Origin: Rhizaria sp. SCN 62-66 | Lineage: Eukaryota; Rhizaria, unplaced | Reading direction: 5' to 3' | Length of the DNA stretch: 64,000 bases | NCBI GenBank assembly: GCA_001724265.1 | Contig: MEDY01000107.1 | Location: 1 to 64,000 of the forward strand | Part shown: positions 24,962 through 37,000 of the stretch, piece by piece | How the letters are laid out: each line of letters opens with the position of its first letter | How positions within the stretch are numbered: the first letter of the stretch is position 1 | Program-made: the position numbers and the translations under genes | The notes under the pieces: model-generated | Database searches by the model: none | What the model was told of the DNA's origin: nothing | Seen by the model: only the letters and a program-made list of their open reading frames with translations

Positions 24962-27900
24962 GCCAACTTGTTTTGTTAAGCATGATAAGTCACAAAACTA
25001 ATCTCACGCTTCACATCCTTTCTTATCTCTTTCCTAAAACAAAGATGCACCCTTTGAAGTGCAGTTTTCATGTTATTATGTTTCATTTTTTTTTCTTATT
25101 TCTGTTTTATTTTATTCAATTCTTCGTATTTGCTACTGTTGTTGATCTGTTGATCTGTTCATAATGATGGTTTACGGTAGCACGCTCATTCGTTTGGTGT
25201 TGGGTGATAGGAATTAGTTCTGCGTTACTTTCTTGAGACTCCATGCGTGTGCTCGTATGGCATGCGCGTACAGCTGTGCTTGTCGGTAACTGCACTACGA
25301 TTCACCTAGACACTCATTTTAGCATGTGATATGCTGTCTTAGTTGCGAAACGTATCGCCGCAACAAGAGTCAGTTTAACTGTACTTGTGAAATGTGTTTC
25401 CTTGCGTGTTTGTGTGTTTGCATCGCATATTTTTGTCGCGATGTAATGACCTCCTGCTTATTTGTTTCCCTATGTCTGTTTATGTGTTTTCGTAATTATA
25501 TGTTTCGGATAAGTCTCCCTTTTTGCCCCTGTCCGTGGACGCGCTTCACAAGCTGCTCGCGGGTTCCGACACTACTGTGCTGTGCAGTTTTGCTCAGCGT
25601 CTCTGACACTTGATTATCATATCAATGCCTGCTTAAGAGATAAGGCGTGAACCAGAAGACATGGTGAGATCGCCTCTCTGTGTCTTTGTCTGGTCTTTGC
25701 GCTGCCAAGTGAACATCTTCAACCACTCCCCACCAGATGTTGTATATGATGTGATCATCGTCTCTGATGACACACACTATTGGCTTTTCAGTATTGTTGA
25801 AAAATGCACCATAGTAATCACTACGCCTTCGCAGGCCCATCATCATTCGCTTCATCATCCATCTTGGGCACCAAATGGCTTCTTTGATCCTTTGAACATC
25901 AAGCTCCTTCTTGCATTTTTTGTTGTTTCTGCGTGTAATGTCTTTTGTCAGCTCACATGTTTGTTATTCCTCAAATACGACTGTGCTTGTTCGACATCCC
26001 TTCTTTGTTAATTGGATCTTGTCTCAGAGCTTCGCTGGTGTCATAGCTCACATCATATTTTGTGAGCGGGCTCACGCGTAACTCTCTGGTTAGGTTTCTC
26101 AAAGCACTCTGACTACGCACTCGTTTTCTGCTTCTCTGTTCATCATCTGTCAACAGTCTTTGTTTGTATTTGTTTTCATTTGTGTTTACGTCTCAATCAT
26201 TGTTAGATTGTTTACTTTTTGCATCACACATGTACCTGAGAGGTTCTCGGTTTGTGTGGCGTCAACCACTGTGGCGTCAACCACTTTTTTTTGTTTGGCA
26301 CAGCGTCCTTGTATTTTACACCCGCTTCCATGCGTGTGTATTGACAATGGATTTAATTTAATATCGTCGGCAATAGTTGTTTTTAATCTCATCTTGATTT
26401 CCTTTGTTGTGTTTATCTCTTGCCACATCATTAAGCTGTGTGTCAATCATGTCTCTCGATCTATGTTTCTCGATCTATAAGGTTTGGTTTGTCTGTATGT
26501 CTTGTTTTCTCGCCCCCTTTTTTGTTTTCTTCCTCATTGGACATGTCCAGCTATATCACATCTTTCTCTCCGCGCGCGCTCGTCCCGCGTCGCGCTCGTC
26601 CACACGTGTCACCGGTAACCGCGCGTGTGTTGACACAACACTCTCACGCAAGTCTTAACCAGTGGTCAGACTACTTGTGTGCTGCTTGTGTGAGCTAGTT
26701 TGTTGTGGCACGATAATCGTTTGCTTATAGCTCAATCACGTGTCCAATTTCATCATCACATCCTCTCTTTTCTCTACTCCCGCGTTTGACTTTGATTTCA
26801 TACTCAATACTAGTAGTAAATCATATGACTCCTCATGAATTCACCATCTATTTCTTCCTGTCTAGCCTCGTCTCGTTACTGTACGATGACTGCAATGACA
26901 ACCTTGCAACGAGTGTTCTGTGTGTTTTGGTTCTACGTACACGGTGCCTGTCCATGTTGTGTCCGTTTCCGTGCGAGTGCATCTCCCACACGGATACATG
27001 ACTAACGACGTGGAAATCGAAACACAGCTCGTTCATTGGCCTATTATATATTTTTTTCAACGTCACCTCAATTCATTTCTCTTCACCTGCATCTGAGGCC
27101 GTTCTGCCCGCTCACTTTTTCAACGTTTATCGGCTTGTTTCATCCCCATTCTCATGGATCGGCCACATTTTTCTCCCCCTAACATCACCATCGCGTGATT
27201 GCGCTGCGTGAGCTCTTCTATGTTGCCCTGTCGTTGTTGTGTTTTGTATCATCGTGCTGATGCCTTTCTTTATGGCTATCTGCTTACACGTCTCTCACTG
27301 CATTTCCGGTCCTCAATAGTCATGAACATGTATTGTTTGATCGTCGTCGTTGTCTCTTCTAACCCGTATCGCCCGTTACGATCAGTGCTCGTTTCTTCGT
27401 TCATTCTTGGACGCACCTACGACTTATGTTTCTGGTCTGTTTCGTGGCAGACAGTTGTTTTTTACTGTCTTCTGTTTCTTACATAGGTCGCTCCTTTCCG
27501 TCCACGTACGCATGTATCATACCTCCTGCCGCAGTCGCTTGTCGCTGACGTCTCTGTCGTTGCTGCTGCGGTTTGCATTTTTTTGGTGCTTGTGTGGCTC
27601 TGGCGTGATCACCCAAATCTGCGCGATTTCGTCCAGAAGTGTAATTCGTTGCATATGTGTCGCCCCATTTTCTTTCTGTGAGCTACGAAGTCTATCTCCT
27701 CTCATTCTCACTGTCTATTCTCTCTTACTTGTGCCACTCATTTCCGTGTCTTTTCTGTCCCAGAACCGTATTTGTCAACTGAAGCCTTATTATTTTTTCA
27801 CGAATTTGTTTTTCATCTCACCCTGGCTTTGTCGTTTATCCCATCCTACCCTTGATCACTAGTGTGTTAGTTTGTGCCGTTTGAGCTTCTCTGCCCTCCC

Positions 27901-28385
27901 CGCCCACAGCCACAGCACCTGCGGCCACTGCTTAACTGCGATCTCGACTGTGCGCTATGATTGATATAGTCACGCGCCACCGTCACTGCCACCATCTCTG
28001 TCACCGCAGAGCTTTGCAGTGCAGGTGACAGTTCGTCCAGTTGACTGCATTGTCTCGTGCTTGCTTGACCCTTGTGGCGCATTTGCCCTCACCCCATGCC
28101 GTCTCAACTTCGTCGTCGTCCCCTCGCCGTCCCACGCATTGCCCGACCTATCTCTCGCGCCCCATCATCCCCTGAATCTCCACCGCGCACCGCCACGCCT
28201 CCCATACGGGGCTGGCCTAGCACACATCCGTAAATCTTCCGACGCCCTTTCCCCGTCGCACACGTCCTGCTCTGCGCAAGCCCGCGACGAGGCGTCTCAA
28301 CCGATTCTGTCTCCGCTTTTGTTTTTTATAAACACGACTTCTATTCAAATACAAACTTGTTTTTCAACACCGCATTAAGTTGCAA
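24962..28385 (+). other. Long T-rich region downstream of the CDK gene
   Basis: About 3.4 kb with a strong excess of T (and C) over A on the + strand. Open frames occur (for example 27350-27862) but are Leu/Phe/Ser/Cys-rich as expected from T-rich DNA and show none of the codon bias of the neighbouring genes. It may be a very long 3' UTR, a non-coding transcript, or simple spacer. I recognised no tRNA, rRNA or snRNA in it. Confidence 0.5.
26256..26285 (+). repeat. Tandem duplication of a 15-bp unit
   Basis: Two exact copies of GTGGCGTCAACCACT side by side in the T-rich spacer. Probably a local slippage duplication. Confidence 0.9.
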
Positions 28386-29158
28386 TTTGTCGCATGTTGT
28401 TATAGCACTTCAAATCTGTTTGTATTTGGGGAGATACGTTAGAATATCACGTTAATGAGTTAACTGATGCCAAAGAAATAGGCATTAATGATTGAATTGG
28501 GGAGTTATTCCTCAGAAAAAAAGACTAAATTTACGAACTTATACCTGAATTCAAGAGTATATCGAAGAACAATCGGAAAATAAACCGCTGTGTAAGCTAG
28601 TCCCCTCTCGTTCACTTATAGTGTCTCCCAAGCACGACCAACCACCACACCATATTTGGCGGACTGGAGAGCTTGCGTCGTCGTCGCGACTGCAAACGTG
28701 TGGATACAGTTGGTGACTAATGACATGGCAAAGACATCGTGCATCGCTGCAGAGTATGTGGCCATTACAAGTAAAACGGAATCACGGCATTATAGCATAG
28801 AAGATAACACAAGTCCGCAATGAACAAGGGTAGACAGTTTAGAAAACAGAGACATAAACACAGACATAGGTACATGACAAAATGGCAGCACGGAAGCTAT
28901 AGCAAAGCGAACCGCAATTCAACAAAAGAACAGTAAAACAACAGTGACTAGTAATAATAAACTCTGATGTAACATAGACGTGGTATGTTATAAAACTCGC
29001 TGGACCGCTCTAGAACGCGGTACAATTCGCTGACGTGTTGTCTCTCACCGCTTGTTTGCTTCCTGATCAGATTGGATTGGATTAGGTTGGTATCCATAGA
29101 CAACACTGCCTTAGAAACTTAGCGACTTGGCGCAGCACACCGCGTTTGGTGTGCGTGC
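28386..29158 (-). other. A-rich region, likely 3' UTR/terminator side of the EDR2-domain gene
   Basis: Composition on the + strand changes from T-rich to A-rich near 28385. Read on the - strand this is again T-rich, matching the pattern seen after other stop codons here. It fits the 3' flank of the - strand gene ending at 29159. No coding frame is visible. Confidence 0.45.
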
Positions 29159-30256
29159 TTACTGCGGGGAGGAGAGCGACGACGGCGAGGCCATCGCGGG
29201 GGCGGCGCCGTCGTACTTGCTCTCCTCGTCGTAGCTCTCGGGCAGGTCGATCTCGGTGAACACCTCAGACAGCGCGCAGTGAATGAAGCGCGAACAACCA
29301 AACAGGCGTTCGGGGAGCTCGTCGGGGGACTGGCCCTCGATGAGGTACGCCTGGTCCACGCACAGCGACTTGGCCGACTTGATGATGAGTCCGTTGAGCA
29401 TGGACGCGACCTTGGAGGAACCAACGTCGACGTCGACTTCGACGTAGTTGGCACCGGTATAATGGCGCGACGCAAGCTTGGTGCCGATGAGCGCGGGGCG
29501 GGAGCCGCCGAGCTGGTTGGCGGCCATGCGGACCGCCCAGGGACCCTTAACGATGTTGCAGATAAACTTAAACTTCTTGTTGCGCTCAGTCGCATCGCCG
29601 GCAATGTAGCTGCGAGGAGGAATGAGACGTCAAAGGTGAAAAAGATTTTAAAAAAGTGAGACAGTGCAAAAGAATTATATACATCAGTCAGAGAGATATA
29701 ATCAATCACTACGATATTGTTGTGCTCGTGCGTTAGCGTACCGTTGCATGATGAGGTCGAAGGTGGGGTCCTCGCCCTCCTTAAGCGTGCGGCCATACAA
29801 GTGCACGACAGAGTAGAATGGCGGGCCCGGCAGCATCCAGTTAACGACGAAAAAGTGCGTGTAGTTGTTCTTGTTCTCCTCGATGTACGCGCGCAGCTGC
29901 GGGCTCCAGCGCGCGACGTGGTACAGAGGCTTGCGCGCCTTGAGGATGTTGATGCCGCACGTCTTGTACGCCGGCACGGCCGAGGGGAACTTGCTGTTGT
30001 CGCCGTCGAGGTACTTCTCGCCGCGCAGCTTAAACTGCTCGTGCTCAGACTCGTTCCACCCGTTGACAGTGCTGCTGTCGGCTGCGTAGCTCTTGCGGTA
30101 GACAGCGGCCGACTCGACCCAGTCCAGGCGGCCCTCGTCAGCGCAGTCCTCGCCGACGGACGGGTACTCGTACACGGGGGCGTTCAACGTCGCGACGGCG
30201 ACGGCGGGGGCGGCGTCGGCGACGGCAGCGGTGGCGGTGGCGGTGGAGTCAGACAT
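29159..30256 (-). CDS. EDR2 C-terminal (DUF1336) domain protein
   Basis: Two exons, 30256-29742 and 29609-29159, give 321 residues ending in TAA. Nearly the whole protein is the EDR2 C-terminal domain, found in plant EDR2, where it follows PH and START domains, and in stand-alone form in many protists. Recognisable blocks: W..S....FKLRG..YLDGD..KFPS (about 67-92), HVARWSPQLR, FFVVNWMLPGPPFYSVVHLY, GDATERNKKFKFICNIVKGPWAVRMAANQLGGSRPALIGTKL split across the junction, and a Y.EVDVDVGSSKVASMLNGLII block. There is no PH or START domain and no signal peptide. Splicing joins CG to C to make an Arg codon and restores the conserved block, which supports the model. The role is inferred as lipid- or membrane-related from the family. 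It is divergent from the coiled-coil gene. Confidence 0.88.
29610..29741 (-). other. Intron in the EDR2-domain gene (132 nt)
   Basis: On the - strand: donor GTACGC after ...ATGCAACG, acceptor CCTCCTCGCAG before CTACATTGCC. Phase 2. Removal rejoins a conserved domain, so this is the best-supported intron in the window. Confidence 0.92.
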
Positions 30257-31032
30257 GGAGGAAGGAGGCAGCGATGACGGCAGAGAGAGGTGAAGGGGCG
30301 GATGCGGGGTAGGGGGACGCGGGCTGGGAAGGCTATGAGAGACGGGCTTGCGCGATGGTTACGGGCTTAACGCTGGGTTTAAAGGCTGGCAAGAAGGTGA
30401 CGAGGCTACAGTGAAGAGATGGTGCAGGCAGGCGAAGGTTTACGTGAGATGGACTATTTTGCAATGGGAGGTGTCACCCTGATTGACTGGACCAAGATGA
30501 GTTTGAAGTGCAGTTTTGTGGTTTTCCGAACGTCAGCACGCATCACCGCAAAGGCGCAATATATAACGGTGGCGCGATTTTAATGTCATGATATATAACG
30601 TTCACAGCTCGTTCCTGTGTGGCACTGAACCACTCTCGGCCATTCAGGCTGAATCATCGGCAGGAAAGTAAGCCGCTCTCTTCCCTCCCGATGTGAATGA
30701 GGCTATTTACCGCGTATTACAGATTCTTTAAAGAATCAAAAGAACATTTGTTGTATGAACAAAGCGGTTGCGTGTATAACTCCCGGTGATATAAGCTGGC
30801 GCGGATGGTATCAAGAGGTGTGCTTCATAATAGGCTGTCCATCGCCCTTACGACTGGTGAGCCGGCTGACCAACCAAAGCTCATAGCCGTTGGGTTGACG
30901 TAAACTTTGACAAGTTGCACTGAGATCACAGCTCCGTCTTACCACTCAATATTTGGATATATGTACTAACCTGTATATTTTGTTCTCATAATCAATTTAT
31001 AGTTCGATTGGTTTAATCCTTCGCTTCCTGCA
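30257..31032. promoter_or_regulatory. Divergent intergenic region, EDR2-domain / coiled-coil genes
   Basis: 776 AT-rich bases between two head-to-head genes, so both promoters must lie here. It contains two identical TATA-like decamers (listed separately). No RNA gene or ORF is supported. Confidence 0.55.
30559..30600. promoter_or_regulatory. Pair of identical TATA-like elements
   Basis: ATATATAACG occurs at 30559-30568 and again at 30591-30600, 32 bp apart in the divergent promoter. The core is nearly palindromic, so it could serve either gene. It is about 300 bases from the EDR2-domain start and 430 from the coiled-coil start, so assignment is open. Confidence 0.4.
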
Positions 31033-34000
31033 ATGGACGAGGATTTCGAGCTTGACCAAGCTCTCCAAGACTTGGTCGATGTTAACATCGCCGATGACAT
31101 CTCCGCGCGTTCATAGGCCCTGCCCCATTTGCGCTCGGCTGCCCGCACCCGGCTAAGCGACACAGCGGATGCGCTGTTTGATGACTCTTCGTCTGCCCCT
31201 TCCTCGGCCCGTGACGGTCTCTCCTCCACTAACGCTTATGCCACCTACCCAGCCGCCGCCAGTGCTGCGCTACGGGACCAACACGACGCCCTCGTACAGT
31301 CTTACGCGTCATCCGCCTGGAACGACACCGGTGACTTGCATATCGCTTTTGCCGGAGCCCCTGCGCTTCAGTTCGCGTCCGCTGCTCCGGCATACAACGC
31401 AGCGCCCCATGTCCCGATCTCTGCAGTTACTGCGACCGCAACTGACAAGCGCGCTGCGCTCATTGCCAGCGCGAGCGCGGCGCTCGGCCGGCCCGCGGCA
31501 ACCTTTGGGCCGCTGCTGCCCCCCGCAGCTACCGGCTATGCCCACAATCACGGCAACGCACAAGGGCCGCAGCAGCAGCAGCTTACAAGCTCCAGCTCTC
31601 AAGCTGTGTCGCAAAAGCAACCACAACAACAGCAGACTGCTGCCACGGTGAGCAGCTACAGTGTACCACGCGAAGCACACACAGTCGCATCTGCTTTACG
31701 CGGCGCTGCACCACCCCGCGCCCAATCGCGACAGCAACAGCTACAGCTACAACAACAACAGCAGCAGCAGAAACACGCACTGCCCTCTCGTGGCCCGACG
31801 ACAGCTGCGTCGCACACTTCGAACCCTCTGGGCAAGCGCTCTACCGCGCTGAGCACTGGCACCGGCGGCTCTGCTGCCGCGCGCGCTGCTGAGACCGAAG
31901 CACAGCTCTCCGCCGCGGCCGCCGACGCCGCCGCGGCGCACGCGCGCGCACAGGCCCTCGAAGGCGAACTCGCTGCTCTGCGCGCTGCCGTCGCGGGCGC
32001 GGGCGAACGGCACGCACACGGGCTGGCGGGCGAGCGCGCACGCGCCGCCGCTGCCGAAGCCGCCGTCGCCGCAGCTGTGGCCGCCGCAGACACGCGCGCC
32101 GCCACCGCCGTCGCCGCCGCGGACGCGCGCGCGCACGCCGCGCACTTGGCCGCCGCAGCCGCCGAGGACACCGCGCAGCAGCTGCGGCAGACCGCCGCGC
32201 GCGCCGCCGCCGAGGCCGCGGACAAGCTCGCCGCCGCGCTGGCGCGGTCTGACACGGCGGAGCGGCGCGTGGCCGCGCTGAGTGCTGAGGCCGCCGCAGT
32301 CAAGACCGCTGCGCGCGCCGCTGCGGCCGCTACGGAGGAGGCGCTCGACGCCAGCCGGGCGGACTTCTACGCCCAAGCGCGCGCCGCCAAAGACGCGTGG
32401 GCACGCGAGCGAGCGGAAATGCAATCGTTGCTGTCCGCCGCGGCCGCCGCGAGAGAGGCCGCCGCGGCGCGCGAGAGCGGGCTCGCCGCGCGCGCTCTGG
32501 CCGCTGAGGCCGCACTCGCGCGGATCGAGGCGCTACTCACTGCGGAGACGGACCGCGTGGCGGACCGCGACGCCGCGCTGTTGCGGATGACTGAAGCGCA
32601 GCGCGCACTCGGCGACGACCTGGCGGCGGCGCGCGCGGCCGCGGCGGAGGCCGAGGCGCGGCGCGCAGCGCGCGAACGCGAGCTCTGTGCGCGCGCTTTG
32701 GCTCTGGAGACTGCGCTGGAGCAGGCGAACCGCCGCGCCGACGCTGCTGTCGCGGTTGCTGAGGCTGCGGCCACCGCGGTTGAGGTCGAGCGGGAACGCG
32801 CAGCCAAGAGCGCGCTCGTCAGTGCAAGTGCGAATGGCTGTGTGGAGGAGGAGGACGCACTGGCGACCGCTCTCAACCCCAAGCGCACGCCCACGGTTGC
32901 TGCGGCAGTCACGGGTGTCATGGGTACCGCGGGTACGGACGCCGCGCAGTGGGGCGGCTGGACTCCGCATAACCGTTTTGCACTCAGTGGCACCGACGGC
33001 GCGTGCCGCTGCCCCGCTGCAGTCGCTGCTGCCGCTGCTGCTACAGCGCCTTCTATTCCCACAAGGCCTACACCAGAGACTGTATCAGTTGCAGTGCAGA
33101 CCGCCCCGTCCCTGGCTGACCCCTCCGTCGGCGCCGCTGAGGCCGACGGCGCCGAGCCCTCGCAAGAGCAGCTCATGACCGAGCTGTGCCGCGCCGCCGA
33201 AGTCTCAGCCGCCGCGCTCGCCGCCGCGCGCGCCGCCGCCGCCGCCGCGGACCTGCGCGCGCGCGACCTCACGGCCGCGCTTTCTGCCGCCGAGGCCCGC
33301 GCCACCGCCGCCGTCGCCGCCGCGGCCGCCGAGGCCGACGAGCGGGTGCGTGCCCTGCAGACCGAACTCGACGCCACTGCCGCGGCCGCCGCGGAGCACC
33401 GCGCGCTGGCCGACGCGCGCACAGGGAACATCCAGCGGCGCTTTACCGCGGCCCTCGCCGTCGCTAGCGCGCGCGTGGGCAGTCCGTACGACGCCGCGCT
33501 TGCGCCTGGGGCCGTGGCGGCCGCGGCGGGTGCGGGGGTTGCACTGACGGGCCGCGCGGGCGACGACGTGTGCACGCTGCTCGTGATGCTGTCGGAGCAG
33601 GAGGCCGCGGCGACTGTGAGCGCCGCTCGGGCGGACCGCGCGGTGGCCGCGGAACAAGCGCTGCGGGCGCGGGTGCAGGAGCTGCGCGCTTTGCTCACCG
33701 CTGCCGCTGCGGCAAAGGGAAGTCAAGCTGCATGCTGCAAGTGCACTGCGGCGGCAGGCAGCCACTCTACTGGCGCGAAGGACCCCGTGTCGGCAGCGGT
33801 CGCTACGACTGAGCTGGAGGTCACCGGCGGCGCGGGTCGCAGTGACGAAGCACTGCTGCTGCGCGCGCAGTTGGTCACGTTATCGACGCGCGTGATGGCC
33901 GCCGACGCGCGAACGGCCGCCGCGAGCGACGAAGCCGCAGACAGCCGCGCCCGCGCCGCTGATTCCGCGACGACCGCAGCCGCCGCCACGGAGCGCGCCA

Positions 34001-37000
34001 ACGCGGCGCTGAGCGAGGTCACGCGCGTGTCCGCCGCCAACGCCTCACTTCGGCGCGCGCTAGCGCTGCAGCGCCGCATCTCCGCCCGCGCCACCGCCTC
34101 GAAGCGCCCCGCTAGCACTGTGTGCGCGCCCCCCGCCGCAGCGGCCGCGGCCGCCGCGGTGGCGTCGGTCGAGGACGAGGCCGCCGCGGCCCCGGCCTGC
34201 GAGTGCGGCTGCCGCTGCGCCGCGCACTGTGTCGACGGTCCCGATGATCAAGACACGTGTCGCTGCTGCTGCGCCGCGTTCCTTGTCGAAGCCACGGCGG
34301 CTGCGACTACAGCGAATAATTCAGCTGCTTACGAGGAGCCGAGCTTCGCCCGGCCCAAGTCTGCGCCCTCAACGCCCGCCAAGTCACGGTCCGGTGCCCA
34401 ATCTCTGCTCTCACCGAGCGCCAGTGGTCCCCTTGCTGCGGCCGCGGCCGCCGCTGGCGAGGCTGCTGCTCTGCGCGCCGCCGTGGCAGAAGCCGCCGCG
34501 GTGGCCAGCGAAGCGCAGAAGCGCGCGCGCGCGGCGGAGGCCCGCGCGCAGGCCATCTCAGAGGCGTCGCGTGCTGAAAGCGCGCGCGCCGCCGCTGCAC
34601 TGACTGAGGCGCAAGAGAACGCTGCCATGCACAAGAAGCGCGCCGCCGCGGCCGAGAAGCTGCTGCGCATGCGTGAGCTGCGCGTGGCTGCGCTCGAGGC
34701 CGCGGCAGCCAGCGCGAGCGCGAACGCGGGCGCGGGGGACGCTCGGGCCGAGGAACTCGCCCGCAAGCTTAAGACCGCCAAGGAGGACGGCGCGCGCCAC
34801 GCCGCGGCGCTCAAGTCCGTGCGCGAGAAGGCTGCTGCTGCCGAGGCCGTGGCTGAAAGCGCGCGCGCGACTGCGGTGGCCGAGGCTGAGCGCGCTGCGG
34901 CTGCAACGGAACGGCTGAAGCGCGCGCGCGCGGAGCTCGGCTCCAAGGACGCGCAGCTGCAGGGTGCCAAGGAGACCGTGTGCCGGCTGATCGACCTGTG
35001 CGAGGCGCGGTACCTGGACGACCAGGAGTTGGAGCACGACCCCGCGGCCGCCGACGCCGCCACGCGCGCGCTCGCCGCGGGCGCGGTGCCGAACCTCCCC
35101 GCGGCCGTGCCGCACTGCCCCGCCGCGCTCGCTGTGGGTGCTGCTGCTGATTGCGAAGGCGGCCCGACGCTGCGCAGCCGCATCGAGCTGCTGGAGGCGC
35201 GCATGCACGCCACGCACACGCGGCTGCAGCAGCGCACCAAGCAGCTGCGCGCGGCCTACACTGAGCTTCGCGCGCGCGAGCGCCGCGCCCCGCTGGGCTC
35301 CCCCGGCGGGAAGACCTCGATGGAGCTGGCCGGCACACAGTGGAGTCTGAAGCTCGAGGCCGTGCTGCACCGCCTGGGCGCCGTGGTCCCGCCGCTGCTG
35401 CGCGCCGCCGCCGACGCCGCGCGCCGCGTGACGGCCGCGCAGGCGCTGTGCGTGCTGCGCGCGGTCGCAGAGCATCAATGCGCGCGCATGGTGCCCGTGC
35501 AGCGCCAGCTCGAGGCTGCGCTCGCGGGCGCCGTCGACGCCGGCGTGCTGCCGCCGGACTCGCCGCTGCTCGCGCAGGTGCTGGGCTCGCTGGCGCCGGG
35601 CGCCGCAGAGGACGGCGCGCGCCAGGGCGGACAACTGTCACTCGTTGCACGCGCGCTTTCAGAGGCGGAGACCGCGTTCGCCCGTGTTAGCACTGACCCC
35701 GCGCAGTGGTGCGCTCTCGCCACTGCACACTCTAACAGCGAGGCTGAGACTGTGGGTGCGGAGACGAGCGCGCTTGAGGGCGAGCTCAAAGCGTTTTCGC
35801 ACCAACTGCTCGCCGCCGTGCTCCCCAACTCTCAGTCGCAAGCGCAGGCGCAGGCAATGACGGCAGAGACGCTGCCGTTGTCCGCCGCGGGCGAGGCGCT
35901 GTTGTCGCGCGTGTTGTCCCCGTCCGCTGCGCTGACGGCGGCTTTCTCCGCGCTTGCCGCGCCGCCGGACGAGTTTCTGCCCGCCGAGGACGACGCCGCG
36001 ACTGAGATGCGGCTGCTGGCGCCGTCGCTGCGCGACCGCGCGCTGACGCAGGCCGAGGTCGAGGCCACGCCGCTGCTACAGCGCCGTCACTGGGCGCTCA
36101 TTGCATCCCGCGCCGTGCGCGCTGTCTGCACGCCTGTCACGCCTTCTTCCATCACGGACGGCCCCGATAATGGCTCAGAGCCGGCACCGGGCGTGTTCGG
36201 TGCGCTCGTCGGTCTGTGTGACCAACGCTCGGACCTTGAGACGACGCTGGGCTCCGTTGTTGCGGCCGTCGGCATCTGCCAGCACGACCGCGGCACGCAG
36301 TCCGCGCTGGGCGAGCTGCTGACCGCGATCGCTGACGCCAAGCGCGGCCGCGACGCCGCCGAGACCGCCGCCGCTGAGGCCTCTGTCGTGGCCGCTGAAG
36401 CGCGCCGCCGCGCTGTGTGGGCTGTCCGCACCGCAGCCGCCGAGAAGGCCGTGCTCGCGCGCACTGCCAGCAAGCGGCAGGCGTCGGCGGGCCGGCGCGT
36501 GGCGCGCGCGCGCCGGGCGGCGGGGCAGATGCGTTCCGTGCTGCAACGCTGCCAGTGTACTGAGGGACGCAGGCTGTGGCGCGCGCTCGAGCCCTGGGTG
36601 CCCGAGGTCGACGACAGCGCTTCGGAGCCCGACGCTGAGGCTGACTCAGATGCAGAGGCTGATATGCAGTCTGGTGGTGCTGCGGTGACGAGGCTCACCG
36701 GTGACGCCTAGTCCAAGGACCGCGGCTCCAGCGGCAGCGTCAGCGGTGATGTCGACGCTGAGCTCGAGCCGGAACACATGAGCAGCAGTGTTCACGGGCT
36801 CCGTTACAACGGCCGTCAGCAGCAGCATCAGCAGCAGCAGCAGACTGGGCACGGCCGTGTGGAACATCATTACCGCGGTCAAATGGAGCGCGGCGACTAT
36901 CGCGAGGCGCAGCCGCCTAGTGCCCGCAGTCGTGATCAACAACTGAAGTTCCCTGCGCACGGCCACAGTGAGCGCGGTCTGCGCGGCCGCCCTGCTCATC

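Noticed and set aside
27350-27862. 170-codon + strand open frame in the T-rich spacer
   Set aside because: Leu/Ser/Phe/Cys-rich as expected from T-rich DNA, with no domain and no codon bias like the real genes.
25054-30509. TTTGAAGTGCAGTTTT occurs near 25054 and again near 30494
   Set aside because: One shared 16-mer in a 64-kb window is near chance expectation, and the flanks do not match.
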